Shown: positions 1 to 5,910, counted from the first letter of the stretch. The stretch is 6,066 nucleotides of DNA from DATGYC01 sp035298385 (GCA_035298385.1 DATGYC010000246.1:1-6066); one strand, 5' to 3'. The notes: generated from the letters alone by a model not told the origin. Numbers and translations are program-made.

Positions 1-240
1 GGCGGGATCCTCACCGGGCTCAAGCCCGCCGGCGACGCACTCCAAGAGCTCCTGCTCGGTGGGGTACCGGTACTGGCGCACGAAGAGTAGCTCCTCGCCG
101 TCAATGGCCATGACCACGACGGCGCCCTTGTGCGATACCAGGTCACGACGTAGCTCGTGGCCGTCAGGGGTGCGAAGCGTGTCCCGATAGACGTCGATCA
201 CGTGGCCCTTGTAGATCTCCTCGCGCTTGATACGTTCCAT
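1..240 (-). CDS. NUDIX hydrolase, ADP-ribose pyrophosphatase type (N-terminal 80 residues; C-terminus beyond window)
   Basis: Translating the minus strand from the ATG at 240 gives MERIKREEIYKGHVIDVYRD and runs open to the window edge. The first half has the usual layout of bacterial ADP-ribose pyrophosphatases: an N-terminal strand region, the conserved RTPDG turn (residues 23-27), a VVVMAIDGEELLFVRQYRYP core (41-60), then the start of the Nudix box, where G71-x5-E77 fits GX5EX7REUXEEXGU. The rest of the box (REUXEE) lies outside the window. Family members hydrolyse ADP-ribose or related nucleoside diphosphates to AMP plus ribose 5-phosphate in the cytosol. The start is supported by AAAGGA (256-251) ten bases upstream. 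It follows butyrate kinase on the same strand but is separated by a repeat array of about 200 bp, so co-transcription is uncertain. The exact substrate cannot be read from this fragment. Confidence 0.88.
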   Translation of the reverse strand, partial: MERIKREEIYKGHVIDVYRDTLRTPDGHELRRDLVSHKGAVVVMAIDGEELLFVRQYRYPTEQELLECVAGGLEPGEDPA

Positions 241-256
241 GGATGGGTCATCCTTT
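241..256 (-). promoter_or_regulatory. Shine-Dalgarno partly buried in a hairpin before the NUDIX gene
   Basis: On the minus strand AAAGGA (256-251) is followed by an inverted repeat GGATG-ACC-CATCC (253-241), a 5-bp stem with a 3-nt loop that ends directly at the ATG. The last three bases of the Shine-Dalgarno are in the stem, so the fold would reduce ribosome access. The sequence is seen directly; a regulatory effect is inference and the hairpin is small. Confidence 0.35.
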
Positions 257-292
257 CTGAGCTGGGGATAGGGATCTGGGGCGGCTCCACGC

Positions 293-435
293 CGTCATAC
301 GGTCACCCCACGTCGACATACGGTCACCCCTCGGTCACCCCACGGTCACCCCACGTCGACATACGGTCGCCCCACGGTCGCCCCACGTCGACATGCGGTC
401 ACCCCACGGTCGCCCCACGGTCACCCCTCGGTGCC
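293..435. repeat. Tandem array of two alternating short repeats (11-bp A unit and 10-bp B unit)
   Basis: Plus-strand A units are CGGTCRCCCC followed by A or T (11 bp). They start at 300, 321, 332, 343, 364, 375, 396, 407 and 418, with a decayed tenth at 429. B units are CGTCGACATR (10 bp) at 311, 354 and 386, plus a copy at 293 that lacks the internal GAC. The order is B-A-B-AAA-B-AA-B-AAA-partial A. Each B carries the palindrome GTCGAC. A units with CAC carry the interrupted palindrome GGTNACC; the CGC variants (364, 375, 407) break it. The array fills nearly all the space between the butyrate kinase stop (439) and the NUDIX leader. The plus-strand open frame across it is a by-product of the repeats. 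Function is unknown: candidates are protein-binding sites about one helical turn apart, or a slippage-prone minisatellite. Confidence 0.9.
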
Positions 436-438
436 AGT

Positions 439-1536
439 TCACCGCCCTCCGGCCGCCTCGGCGTAGACCTGGGCCTCCTCCTCCCCGCGCAGGACCCGCA
501 GGGCGCCCTCCGCTAGCGCCTGCAGCTCATCCTCGCCGGGGTAGATCTTGACCGGGGCGATCCACTCCACCTGCTCCTGGATCCAGCCCGTCAGCATCCC
601 CGAGTGAGCCAGACCACCGGTCAGCACGATCGCATCGACCTGGCCAGACAACGCCGTCGCAGCCCGCCCGATCTCCTTTGCCACCTGGTAGGCCATCGCC
701 CGGTAGACCCGCTCCGCCTCTGCGTCCCCGGCCTGGATCCGGCCCTCCACCTCCCGGGCATCGTTCGAGCCCAGGTGAGCCACCAGACCCCCACGCCCGA
801 CGATCATCCGGGAGAGCTCCGGCAGGGTGTAGCGCCAGGAGAAGGCCAGGTGGACCAGCCCGACGCTCGGGACCGTCCCCGCCCGCTCTGGCGACATCGG
901 CCCCTCGCCATCGAGGGCGTTCGGCACATCGATCACCCGCCCCTGCCGGTGGGCGCCCACGGAGATGCCGCCGCCCAGGTGCACGACGACCAGGTTGAGC
1001 CGCTCATAGGGTACCCCCAAATCCCGTGCCGCCCGCCGGGCCACCGCCTTCTGATTCAGGGCGTGGAAGATGGAGCGCCGCTCGATCTCGGGCCGGCCGG
1101 TGATCCGCGCGACCGGCTCCAGTTCATCGACCACGACTGGGTCGACGATGAAGGCCGGCTTCGATGGGCAACCCCCCGCAGCCGCAGCGATCTCCGCGGC
1201 GATGGGGGCGCCCAGGTTCGAGGCGTGCTCGCCCTGAACGCCAACCCGGAGATCGGCAAGCATCGCCTCATCGACCTGATAGGTGCCACCAGGGATCGGG
1301 CGAAGCAGCCCACCACGGCCCACGACGGCGTCCAGGTCCGTCACGGCGACCCCCTGGTCCGACAGCCAGGCGAGGATCAGGTCCCGCCGAAAGGGGAACT
1401 GGTCGAGCAAACGGGGAAACTGCGCCAACTCGGCCGCGGAGTGGCGCAGGGTCTCGATCTGTACGGGCTCGTCATCCCGATAGAGGCCGATCTTCGTCGA
1501 GGTCGAACCAGGGTTGATGATCAGCATGAGGGCCAC
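439..1536 (-). CDS. buk: Butyrate (branched-chain fatty acid) kinase, intact copy
   Basis: A 365-residue protein of the acetate/butyrate kinase family (ASKHA fold, cytosolic). It transfers phosphate from butyryl or branched acyl phosphate to ADP, giving ATP and the free acid. The family motifs are all present: INPGSTSTK phosphate loop (7-15), GRGGLL (73-78), VDP (131-133), FHALNQK (157-163), VVHLGGGIS (184-192) with H186 aligned to the active-site histidine of acetate kinase, GPMSPERAG (212-220), AHLGSNDAREVE (253-264), and the ATP-side VLTGGLAHS (304-312) with PGEDE (333-337). Length is normal for Buk (about 355-365). I chose GTG at 1536 over ATG at 1527 because AAAGGA (1552-1547) sits ten bases from the GTG. 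It is third in a ptb-bcd-buk order, but a terminator-like hairpin separates it from the leucine dehydrogenase gene. Confidence 0.95.
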   Translation of the reverse strand: MALMLIINPGSTSTKIGLYRDDEPVQIETLRHSAAELAQFPRLLDQFPFRRDLILAWLSDQGVAVTDLDAVVGRGGLLRPIPGGTYQVDEAMLADLRVGVQGEHASNLGAPIAAEIAAAAGGCPSKPAFIVDPVVVDELEPVARITGRPEIERRSIFHALNQKAVARRAARDLGVPYERLNLVVVHLGGGISVGAHRQGRVIDVPNALDGEGPMSPERAGTVPSVGLVHLAFSWRYTLPELSRMIVGRGGLVAHLGSNDAREVEGRIQAGDAEAERVYRAMAYQVAKEIGRAATALSGQVDAIVLTGGLAHSGMLTGWIQEQVEWIAPVKIYPGEDELQALAEGALRVLRGEEEAQVYAEAAGGR

Positions 1537-1570
1537 AGGCGCTTCATCCTTTCCGGGACAGCTATCCGTG

Positions 1571-1616
1571 AAAAAGAGACGAAGCCGCCCCCACCGGAGA
1601 TACCGGAGAGGGCGGC
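1571..1616 (-). terminator. Intrinsic terminator or attenuator between leucine dehydrogenase and butyrate kinase
   Basis: On the minus strand, five bases after the dehydrogenase stop codon, GCCGCCCTCTCCGG (1616-1603) pairs with CCGGTGGGGGCGGC (1597-1584). This makes a 14-position stem with one G-U pair and one U-U mismatch, closed by the 5-nt loop TATCT. It is followed by TTCGTCTCTTTTT (1583-1571), nine T in thirteen. Stem strength and position are those of a Rho-independent terminator; the T tract is interrupted, so readthrough is likely. No clear promoter is visible between it and the butyrate kinase start. Confidence 0.72.
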
Positions 1617-1621
1617 AACTA

Positions 1622-2686
1622 TTACCGCTTCACCCAGAGGCGGTGCACGGCGTGCATCTGCCGGATCCGCTCCTCAGCGATGCGGTCAGCCGCAGCCGCC
1701 GTCGTGATCCCTTCGACCTCCGCCCGCTTCAGGACCGCGAGCAGCTTGCCGTAGATCTGATCGACCGCAGCCATCGCCCGCTCCTGGCTGTACCCACCGG
1801 GATGCATTTCCTCCGCCACGTTGACCACACCACCGCCGTTGACGATGAAGTCCGGGCAGTAGAGGATCCCGCGGTCGGCGATCGCCTTGGCGTGCCGCTC
1901 CTCCGCCAACTGGTTGTTGGCCGCACCGTTGACGATCTGGCAGCGCAGCGCCGGGATCGTCTCGTCGTTGAGGCCGCCACCAAGGGCGCACGGGGCGTAG
2001 ACGTCACACTCGATGGCATGGATCTTCGACGGCTCGACCGCCTCGGCGCCCAGCTGCGCAACCGCGCGGGCGACCCGATCAGCGTTGACGTCGGCGACGA
2101 CCAGGTTGGCGCCCTCCTCATGGAGGAGCTCGCACAGGTGGTAGCCGACCTTGCCGAGGCCCTGAACGGCGACCTTGCGGCCCTTCAGCGAATCGCTGCC
2201 CCACTTATGCTGGGCAGCGGCCTGCATGGCGCGCAGAACGCCCCAGGCGGTGACCGGAGAGGGATCGCCGCTGCCCTCGCTGCGCCCAGCGACGAACTCG
2301 GTCTCCATCTCCACCCACTTCATATCCGGAACGGTCGTATTGACATCCTCAGCGGTGATATAACGGCCACCGAGGGCCTGGACGAACCGGCCGTAGGCGC
2401 GGAAGAGGGCCTCGGACTTGATGCTGGGATCACCCCAGATCACGCCCTTGCCACCGCCCAGGTTGAGGCCCATCGAGGCGTTCTTATAGGTCATGCCACG
2501 CGAGAGGCGGAGGGCATCAGTCACCGCCGCCTCTTCGGTCGCATAGGGCCAAAGCCGGGTCCCACCGAGGGCCGGGCCCAGGGTCGTATCATGAACACCG
2601 ATGACCGCCTTCAGACCAGTCTCCTTGTCGTGGCAGAAGACGAGCATCTCGTGACCAAACTGCGACATTGTCTCGAAGATCCCCAT
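1622..2686 (-). CDS. bcd: Leucine (branched-chain amino acid) dehydrogenase, NAD-dependent
   Basis: A 354-residue member of the Glu/Leu/Phe/Val dehydrogenase family. It oxidatively deaminates Leu, Ile and Val to 2-oxo acids with NAD+ in the cytosol. The N-terminal catalytic domain shows FCHDKETGLKAVIG, HDTTLGPALGGTR (33-43), RGMTYK with K68 and NLGGGK with K80, the same numbering as the substrate-binding and catalytic lysines of Bacillus leucine dehydrogenases. TAED (111-114) has the Ala typical of LeuDH at the side-chain pocket. The NAD domain has GLGKVG (176-181) and GAANNQL (254-260). NGGGVVNVAEE (283-293) has Val287 at the second specificity position, again LeuDH-like. The second residue of that motif is Gly where Ala is usual. 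The start is ATG 2686, nine bases after GGAGGAGGT (2704-2696); a TTG at 2692 is only three bases from it. The gene follows ptb by 64 bp. Confidence 0.94.
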   Translation of the reverse strand: MGIFETMSQFGHEMLVFCHDKETGLKAVIGVHDTTLGPALGGTRLWPYATEEAAVTDALRLSRGMTYKNASMGLNLGGGKGVIWGDPSIKSEALFRAYGRFVQALGGRYITAEDVNTTVPDMKWVEMETEFVAGRSEGSGDPSPVTAWGVLRAMQAAAQHKWGSDSLKGRKVAVQGLGKVGYHLCELLHEEGANLVVADVNADRVARAVAQLGAEAVEPSKIHAIECDVYAPCALGGGLNDETIPALRCQIVNGAANNQLAEERHAKAIADRGILYCPDFIVNGGGVVNVAEEMHPGGYSQERAMAAVDQIYGKLLAVLKRAEVEGITTAAAADRIAEERIRQMHAVHRLWVKR

Positions 2687-2704
2687 GTGCAATCGACCTC
2701 CTCC
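2687..2704 (-). promoter_or_regulatory. Strong ribosome binding site that fixes the leucine dehydrogenase start
   Basis: GGAGGAGGT lies at 2704-2696 on the minus strand. Spacing to ATG 2686 is nine bases, which is optimal. Spacing to the in-frame TTG at 2692 is three bases, too short. This favours the protein beginning MGIFE, the usual start of the family. Confidence 0.8.
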
Positions 2705-2750
2705 GATTTAGGCAGAGAGGTTGAAGGCGGGGGACCGGGTGGACCGATCT

Positions 2751-3587
2751 TTATTCGGCGGTCAGGACGGCCAGGGCGATCGACATCAGCTTCGCATCCG
2801 CGGAGTCCGCGCGCGAGAGCAGGACGACCGGGCACTTGGCGCCCATGATGATCCCCGCCGGGCGAGCCTTGGCCAGATAGACCAAGCCCTTGTAGAGCAT
2901 ATTGCCCGCCTCAATATCCGGGGCGATCAGGATGTCAGCATCACCGACGACCGGACCCTTCACGCCCTTCGTCTCGCCCGATTCCGGCGAGATCGACAGG
3001 TCGAGCGCCAGCGGGCCCTGGACGAAGCACTCGCCCAGCTCCCCACGCTCGGCCATCTCCTGGAGCTGGCGGGCATTGACCGTCGCCGGCATATCCGGGT
3101 TGACGGTCTCGACCGCAGCCAGCGCCGCCACCTTCGGCTTTGCCACACCTAGCGCCTGCGCCATCTGGACCTGGTTGCGGGTGATATCCGCAAGCCGAGC
3201 CGCGTCTGGCGCCACGTTCAGGGCGATATCCGAGATGAAGAGCAGCTTGTGATAGGTCGGTACCTCGAAGACACACGCGTGGCTAAGGGCACGGCCCGTC
3301 CGCAGGCCGGTCTCACGGTTCAGCACAGCCTTCATGATCGTAGCGGTCTGGAGCAGGCCCTTCATCAGAATGTTGGCCTCTCCTTCCTTGACCAGGCGAA
3401 CCGCCTCAGCAGCGGCCTCCGCCGGATCCTCCTTCACGATGCGGATCGCCTTGACCAGACCGAGCTGTTCGGCGTGGGCAATGGCCTCCTCCACGTGATG
3501 ATCATTCGCCTGCGCGACCGATAGAACCGGCATCTTCTGGCTAGCCTTCGCCTGTGCAGCCTTCAAGAGTTCGTCGAAGTTTTTCAT
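2751..3587 (-). CDS. ptb: Phosphate butyryltransferase (phosphotransbutyrylase), short form
   Basis: A 278-residue cytosolic enzyme of the phosphate acetyl/butyryltransferase family. It exchanges CoA for phosphate on butyryl-CoA or branched acyl-CoA, making the acyl phosphate used by butyrate kinase. Recognised features are MKNFDELLKAA at the start, ANILMKGLLQTATIMKAVLN (71-90), GLRTGRALSHACVFEVP (94-110), VAALAAVETVNPDMPAT (153-169), QGPLALDLSIS (190-200), GDADILIAPDIEAGNMLYK (215-233) and SRADSADAKL (258-267). Bacillus and Clostridium Ptb are about 300 residues. The deficit lies between LGLVKAIRIV (42-51) and KEDPAEAAAEAV, where about 20 residues of the usual ILVGD-type segment are missing. 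The start ATG 3587 overlaps the TGA of the upstream kinase paralogue as ATGA. A GTG at 3623 would add 12 residues not seen in the family. AGGAGGAGG (3609-3601) and a closer AGGA (3595-3592) precede the ATG. Confidence 0.94.
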   Translation of the reverse strand: MKNFDELLKAAQAKASQKMPVLSVAQANDHHVEEAIAHAEQLGLVKAIRIVKEDPAEAAAEAVRLVKEGEANILMKGLLQTATIMKAVLNRETGLRTGRALSHACVFEVPTYHKLLFISDIALNVAPDAARLADITRNQVQMAQALGVAKPKVAALAAVETVNPDMPATVNARQLQEMAERGELGECFVQGPLALDLSISPESGETKGVKGPVVGDADILIAPDIEAGNMLYKGLVYLAKARPAGIIMGAKCPVVLLSRADSADAKLMSIALAVLTAE

Positions 3588-4645
3588 AGGGTCCTGGATG
3601 CCTCCTCCTGCGATGAGAGCCACAGCGTAACTGTCTCGGCCACCAGTGCCGCCTCCCCGGAATCAGGCAGGCAGACGACCGGACCGATCCAGGCGACCCG
3701 TTCACCAATCAGCCCTGGTAGCAGGGCGGAACTGGCGAGCGGACCAGTCAAGACGACAGCTGTTACCCTTCCCCGGCACGCAACGGCCATCCCGCCAATC
3801 TCCTTGGCGACTTGATAGGCCATCGCTTCATAGATCTGTCGGGCGTGCGCATCACCGTCGGCGATGCGGCGCTCGACCTCCCCCCAGTCCTTCGTGCCGA
3901 GGTGGGCAAAGAGCCCGCCCTCGGCCGTCAACTGCCGGAGCAGCTGACGCTCCGTTACCTCGCCGCTGAAGCAGCGCCGGAGCAGGTCGCCCGTGGGTAG
4001 GGTTCCCGCCCGCTCCGGAGAAAATGGGCCGCCCTCAAGGGCGTTGTTCACATCGACGATTCTCCCACCGGCGTGGGCGCCCACCGAGATGCCAGCGCCG
4101 AGGAACGCGACCACTAGGTTCGCTTCCTCATAACGCTGACCCAGTCTTGCGGCTACCGTGCGGGCGGCAGCGCGGGCGCCCGTGGCGTGGTGCAATGGCC
4201 AGCGTACCAAGTCTGGCACACCGGTCACCAGCGCCTCTGGGCACAGTTCATTCGTAGAGAGTGGATCGACGATGTAAGCGGAACAGCCAACCTGGCGACC
4301 AAGATGGTAGGCCAGCAGGGCGCCCAGATTGGACGGGTGCTCGCCACGTGTCGCAGCCCGGAGCTCCTCCAAGAGCGCACCGTCAACGGGATAGAGCCCG
4401 CCAGGACGGGGCGAGAGGAGGCCGCCGGGGGCGGCGACTGCCGCGAGCGACTGCGGATCGATGCCGGTCTGGGCCAGATGGGCGGAGAGCGCCTGGAACC
4501 GGAGCGGGAACTGATCCCAGACCCCGGGGAACCGAGCAAGCGCCGCCGGATCATGCTCGAGGTGGGCCGCGTGGCGGCAAACGCCCTCGTCAAAGTGATA
4601 GAGAGCGGTCGAGCGAGCGGCTGGTACAACGACGAGTATCTGCAT
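3584..4645 (-). CDS. Butyrate kinase paralogue with degenerate catalytic motifs (candidate pseudokinase)
   Basis: A 353-residue open frame, collinear end to end with the intact kinase at 439-1536, so the fold is surely acetate/butyrate kinase. It shares ARFPGVWDQFPLR, TRGEHPSNLGA (99-109), YIVDP (124-128), ISVGAH (186-191), NALEGGPFSPERAG (201-214), GGLFAHLG (243-250) and EAMAYQVAKEIG (273-284). Catalytic positions differ: phosphate loop INPGSTSTK becomes VVPAARSTA (6-14); VGRGG becomes AAPGG (71-75); the active-site His of VVHLGGG is Phe181 in VVAFLGAG; VLTGGLAHS becomes VLTGPLASS (298-306); PGEDE becomes PDSGE (327-331). No frameshift or stop is present, so it is maintained. ATG 4645 begins MQILVVV, matching the kinase N-terminus, with AGGGA 11-12 bases upstream; a TTG at 4720 adds 25 unrelated residues. 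The stop overlaps the ptb start, implying coupled translation. A non-catalytic partner of Ptb, an acyl-phosphate sensor, or a kinase of altered chemistry are all possible. Confidence 0.88.
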   Translation of the reverse strand: MQILVVVPAARSTALYHFDEGVCRHAAHLEHDPAALARFPGVWDQFPLRFQALSAHLAQTGIDPQSLAAVAAPGGLLSPRPGGLYPVDGALLEELRAATRGEHPSNLGALLAYHLGRQVGCSAYIVDPLSTNELCPEALVTGVPDLVRWPLHHATGARAAARTVAARLGQRYEEANLVVAFLGAGISVGAHAGGRIVDVNNALEGGPFSPERAGTLPTGDLLRRCFSGEVTERQLLRQLTAEGGLFAHLGTKDWGEVERRIADGDAHARQIYEAMAYQVAKEIGGMAVACRGRVTAVVLTGPLASSALLPGLIGERVAWIGPVVCLPDSGEAALVAETVTLWLSSQEEASRTL

Positions 4646-4830
4646 CTGAGCCACTTCCCTCGATTCTGGTCCGTGAAGCTGGGGCGCACACTGGTGATTG
4701 CGCCAGTGGACGGCGTCCAATGTAGCAACTACTCAAGTGTTAAACGAATCCGGAGCCTGAGTCAATCGGGTCAAGGCCTGAACGACTCCCTGCAGGGCCA
4801 AAATCGCACAGTCCGCGGAACTCGTCCTGT
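4646..4830 (-). other. Intergenic leader between the dehydrogenase and the kinase paralogue, with several small dyads
   Basis: There is no gene in this stretch. On the minus strand, just after the dehydrogenase stop, AGTTC-CGC-GGACT (4822-4810) is followed by TTTT at 4803-4800, a weak terminator-like element. CCCTGCAGGG (4797-4788) is a perfect 10-bp palindrome. TTGACT (4765-4760) and TTTAAC (4744-4739) resemble sigma-A boxes, but the spacer is 15 bp, so a promoter is only possible. Closer to the kinase start are GTAG-TTG-CTAC (4732-4722), GGAC-GCC-GTCC (4718-4708), and two mutually exclusive hairpins: CACTGG/CCAGTG (4708-4703 with 4694-4689) and GGCGCA/TGCGCC (4704-4699 with 4688-4683). Confidence 0.4.
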
Positions 4831-5910
4831 CTACCGAGGCACAAAGGTCCGTTGCACCCTTCCGATCAACGCAATTCGCTCCTCCGCCAGCCGGTCCGCC
4901 GCCTGATGGGTCGGGAGGTTGCGCTCCTGGCTGGCCCGGAAGATCGCCCCAAGCGTGCCCTCGATCTGGGCCGTCTTGGCGTAGGCGCGCTCACGGTTGT
5001 AGCCATGGAGCTCATCAGCGACCTGGATCAGGCCGCCAGCGTTGATCACGTAGTCAGGGGCGTAGAGGATGCCGCGGGCATGAAGTGCGTCCCCCACGTG
5101 AGCGGTGGCCAGCTGGTTGTTGGCCGAGCCAGCGATCGCCTGGCAGGAGAGCCGCCCCAAGCTCGCTTCGGAGATCACCCCTCCGAGGGCGTTGGGCGAG
5201 AAGATCTCGCATGGCACATCAAGGATCGCCTCGGGCGAGACCGCCTGGACGCCGAAGCGCTCAGCGGCCTCCTTGGCAACCGACGTCTGGATGTCGGTGA
5301 CGGTCAGGACCGCCCCCTCTTCCAGCAGATGCTCCATGACGCGCCAACCCACCTTGCCGAGCCCCTGCAGGGCGATGCGGCGCCCACGCAAGCTCGAGTC
5401 GCCCCACAGATGCTGCGCCACCGACTTGAGGCCCTTCCAGACACCGAAGGCGGTGATGATCGCCGAGTCCCCGGAGCCACCCTCGGATTCGGGCAGCCCG
5501 ACGAAGTAGGGCGCCTCCATCTTGGCCCAGACGAAGTCCTCCTTGGCGGTCCCGACGTCGGTGCCGGTGTAGAACCGCCCGGCCAGGGAGCCGACGAAGC
5601 GGCCGAAGGCCCGGAAGAGCGCCTCGGACTTCTCCGTCTTCGGGTCGCCCCAGATAACCGCCTTGCCGCCACCGAAGTTCTGCCCTGCCACGGCCGACTT
5701 GTAGGTCATGCCGCGGGAGAGCCGTAGGGCGTCAGCGAGGGCCTCCGCCTCGGAGCCATAGTTCCACATCCGGCAGCCGCCGAGTGCGGGGCCAAGGGTC
5801 GTATCGTGGATCGCGATGATCGCCTTCAGCCCGGTGGCTTGGTCATGGCAAAAGAGAACCTGTTCATGCCCTTGGGCGCGGATCTGCTCAAAGACCGTCT
5901 GGTTTCCCAT
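4831..5910 (-). CDS. Amino-acid dehydrogenase of the Leu/Phe/Val family, probably phenylalanine dehydrogenase
   Basis: A 359-residue NAD-dependent amino-acid dehydrogenase that would convert an L-amino acid to the 2-oxo acid plus ammonia. The catalytic core is intact: HDTTLGPALGGCR (35-47), RGMTYK with K71, NFGGGK with K83, D118, Rossmann GLGKVG (183-188) and GSANNQL (261-267). Two diagnostic sites differ from the leucine dehydrogenase downstream. FYTGTDVGT (113-121) has Gly116 where LeuDH has Ala, and NAGGLIQVADEL (290-301) has Leu294 where LeuDH has Val. These correspond to Gly124 and Leu307 of Bacillus sphaericus phenylalanine dehydrogenase, positions known to set Phe versus aliphatic preference. 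GGSGDSAIITAFGV (144-157) is also PheDH-like. Family call is secure; substrate is inferred and leucine-type activity is not excluded. ATG 5910 lacks a close Shine-Dalgarno; AAGGAGG is 38 bases upstream. It is the first gene after a sigma-54 promoter. Confidence 0.9.
   Translation of the reverse strand: MGNQTVFEQIRAQGHEQVLFCHDQATGLKAIIAIHDTTLGPALGGCRMWNYGSEAEALADALRLSRGMTYKSAVAGQNFGGGKAVIWGDPKTEKSEALFRAFGRFVGSLAGRFYTGTDVGTAKEDFVWAKMEAPYFVGLPESEGGSGDSAIITAFGVWKGLKSVAQHLWGDSSLRGRRIALQGLGKVGWRVMEHLLEEGAVLTVTDIQTSVAKEAAERFGVQAVSPEAILDVPCEIFSPNALGGVISEASLGRLSCQAIAGSANNQLATAHVGDALHARGILYAPDYVINAGGLIQVADELHGYNRERAYAKTAQIEGTLGAIFRASQERNLPTHQAADRLAEERIALIGRVQRTFVPR

Noticed and set aside
293..435. CRISPR array
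   Set aside because: Units are 10-11 bp and contiguous, with no unique spacers of 30-40 bp and no cas genes; it is a tandem repeat.
157..516. Plus-strand open frame with YGHP/SPH-like repeats
   Set aside because: Its repetitive protein simply reflects translation of the DNA repeat array and it overlaps two real genes on the other strand.
604..2848. Long plus-strand open frames opposite the butyrate kinase and leucine dehydrogenase genes
   Set aside because: They lie antisense to clear family members, have low-complexity Arg/Pro/Asp-rich translations with no recognisable domain, and are expected from GC-rich codon bias.
3588..3623. N-terminal extension of phosphate butyryltransferase from GTG 3623
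   Set aside because: MKNFDELL is the usual start; the ATGA overlap and the AGGAGGAGG upstream support ATG 3587.
4646..4720. N-terminal extension of the kinase paralogue from TTG 4720
   Set aside because: The 25 extra residues match nothing in the family, while ATG 4645 begins exactly where kinases of this family begin.
4739..4774. Sigma-A promoter for the kinase paralogue (TTGACT/TTTAAC)
   Set aside because: The spacer is 15 bp and the -10 match is partial, so it is noted in the intergenic entry but not called as a promoter.
4800..4822. Terminator after the first dehydrogenase gene
   Set aside because: The stem is only five pairs including a wobble, and the four-T run lies six bases beyond it; too weak to call.
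4852..5727. 291-codon plus-strand open frame antisense to the first dehydrogenase
   Set aside because: The minus-strand protein is an unmistakable amino-acid dehydrogenase along its whole length; the antisense product has no motif and no supported start.
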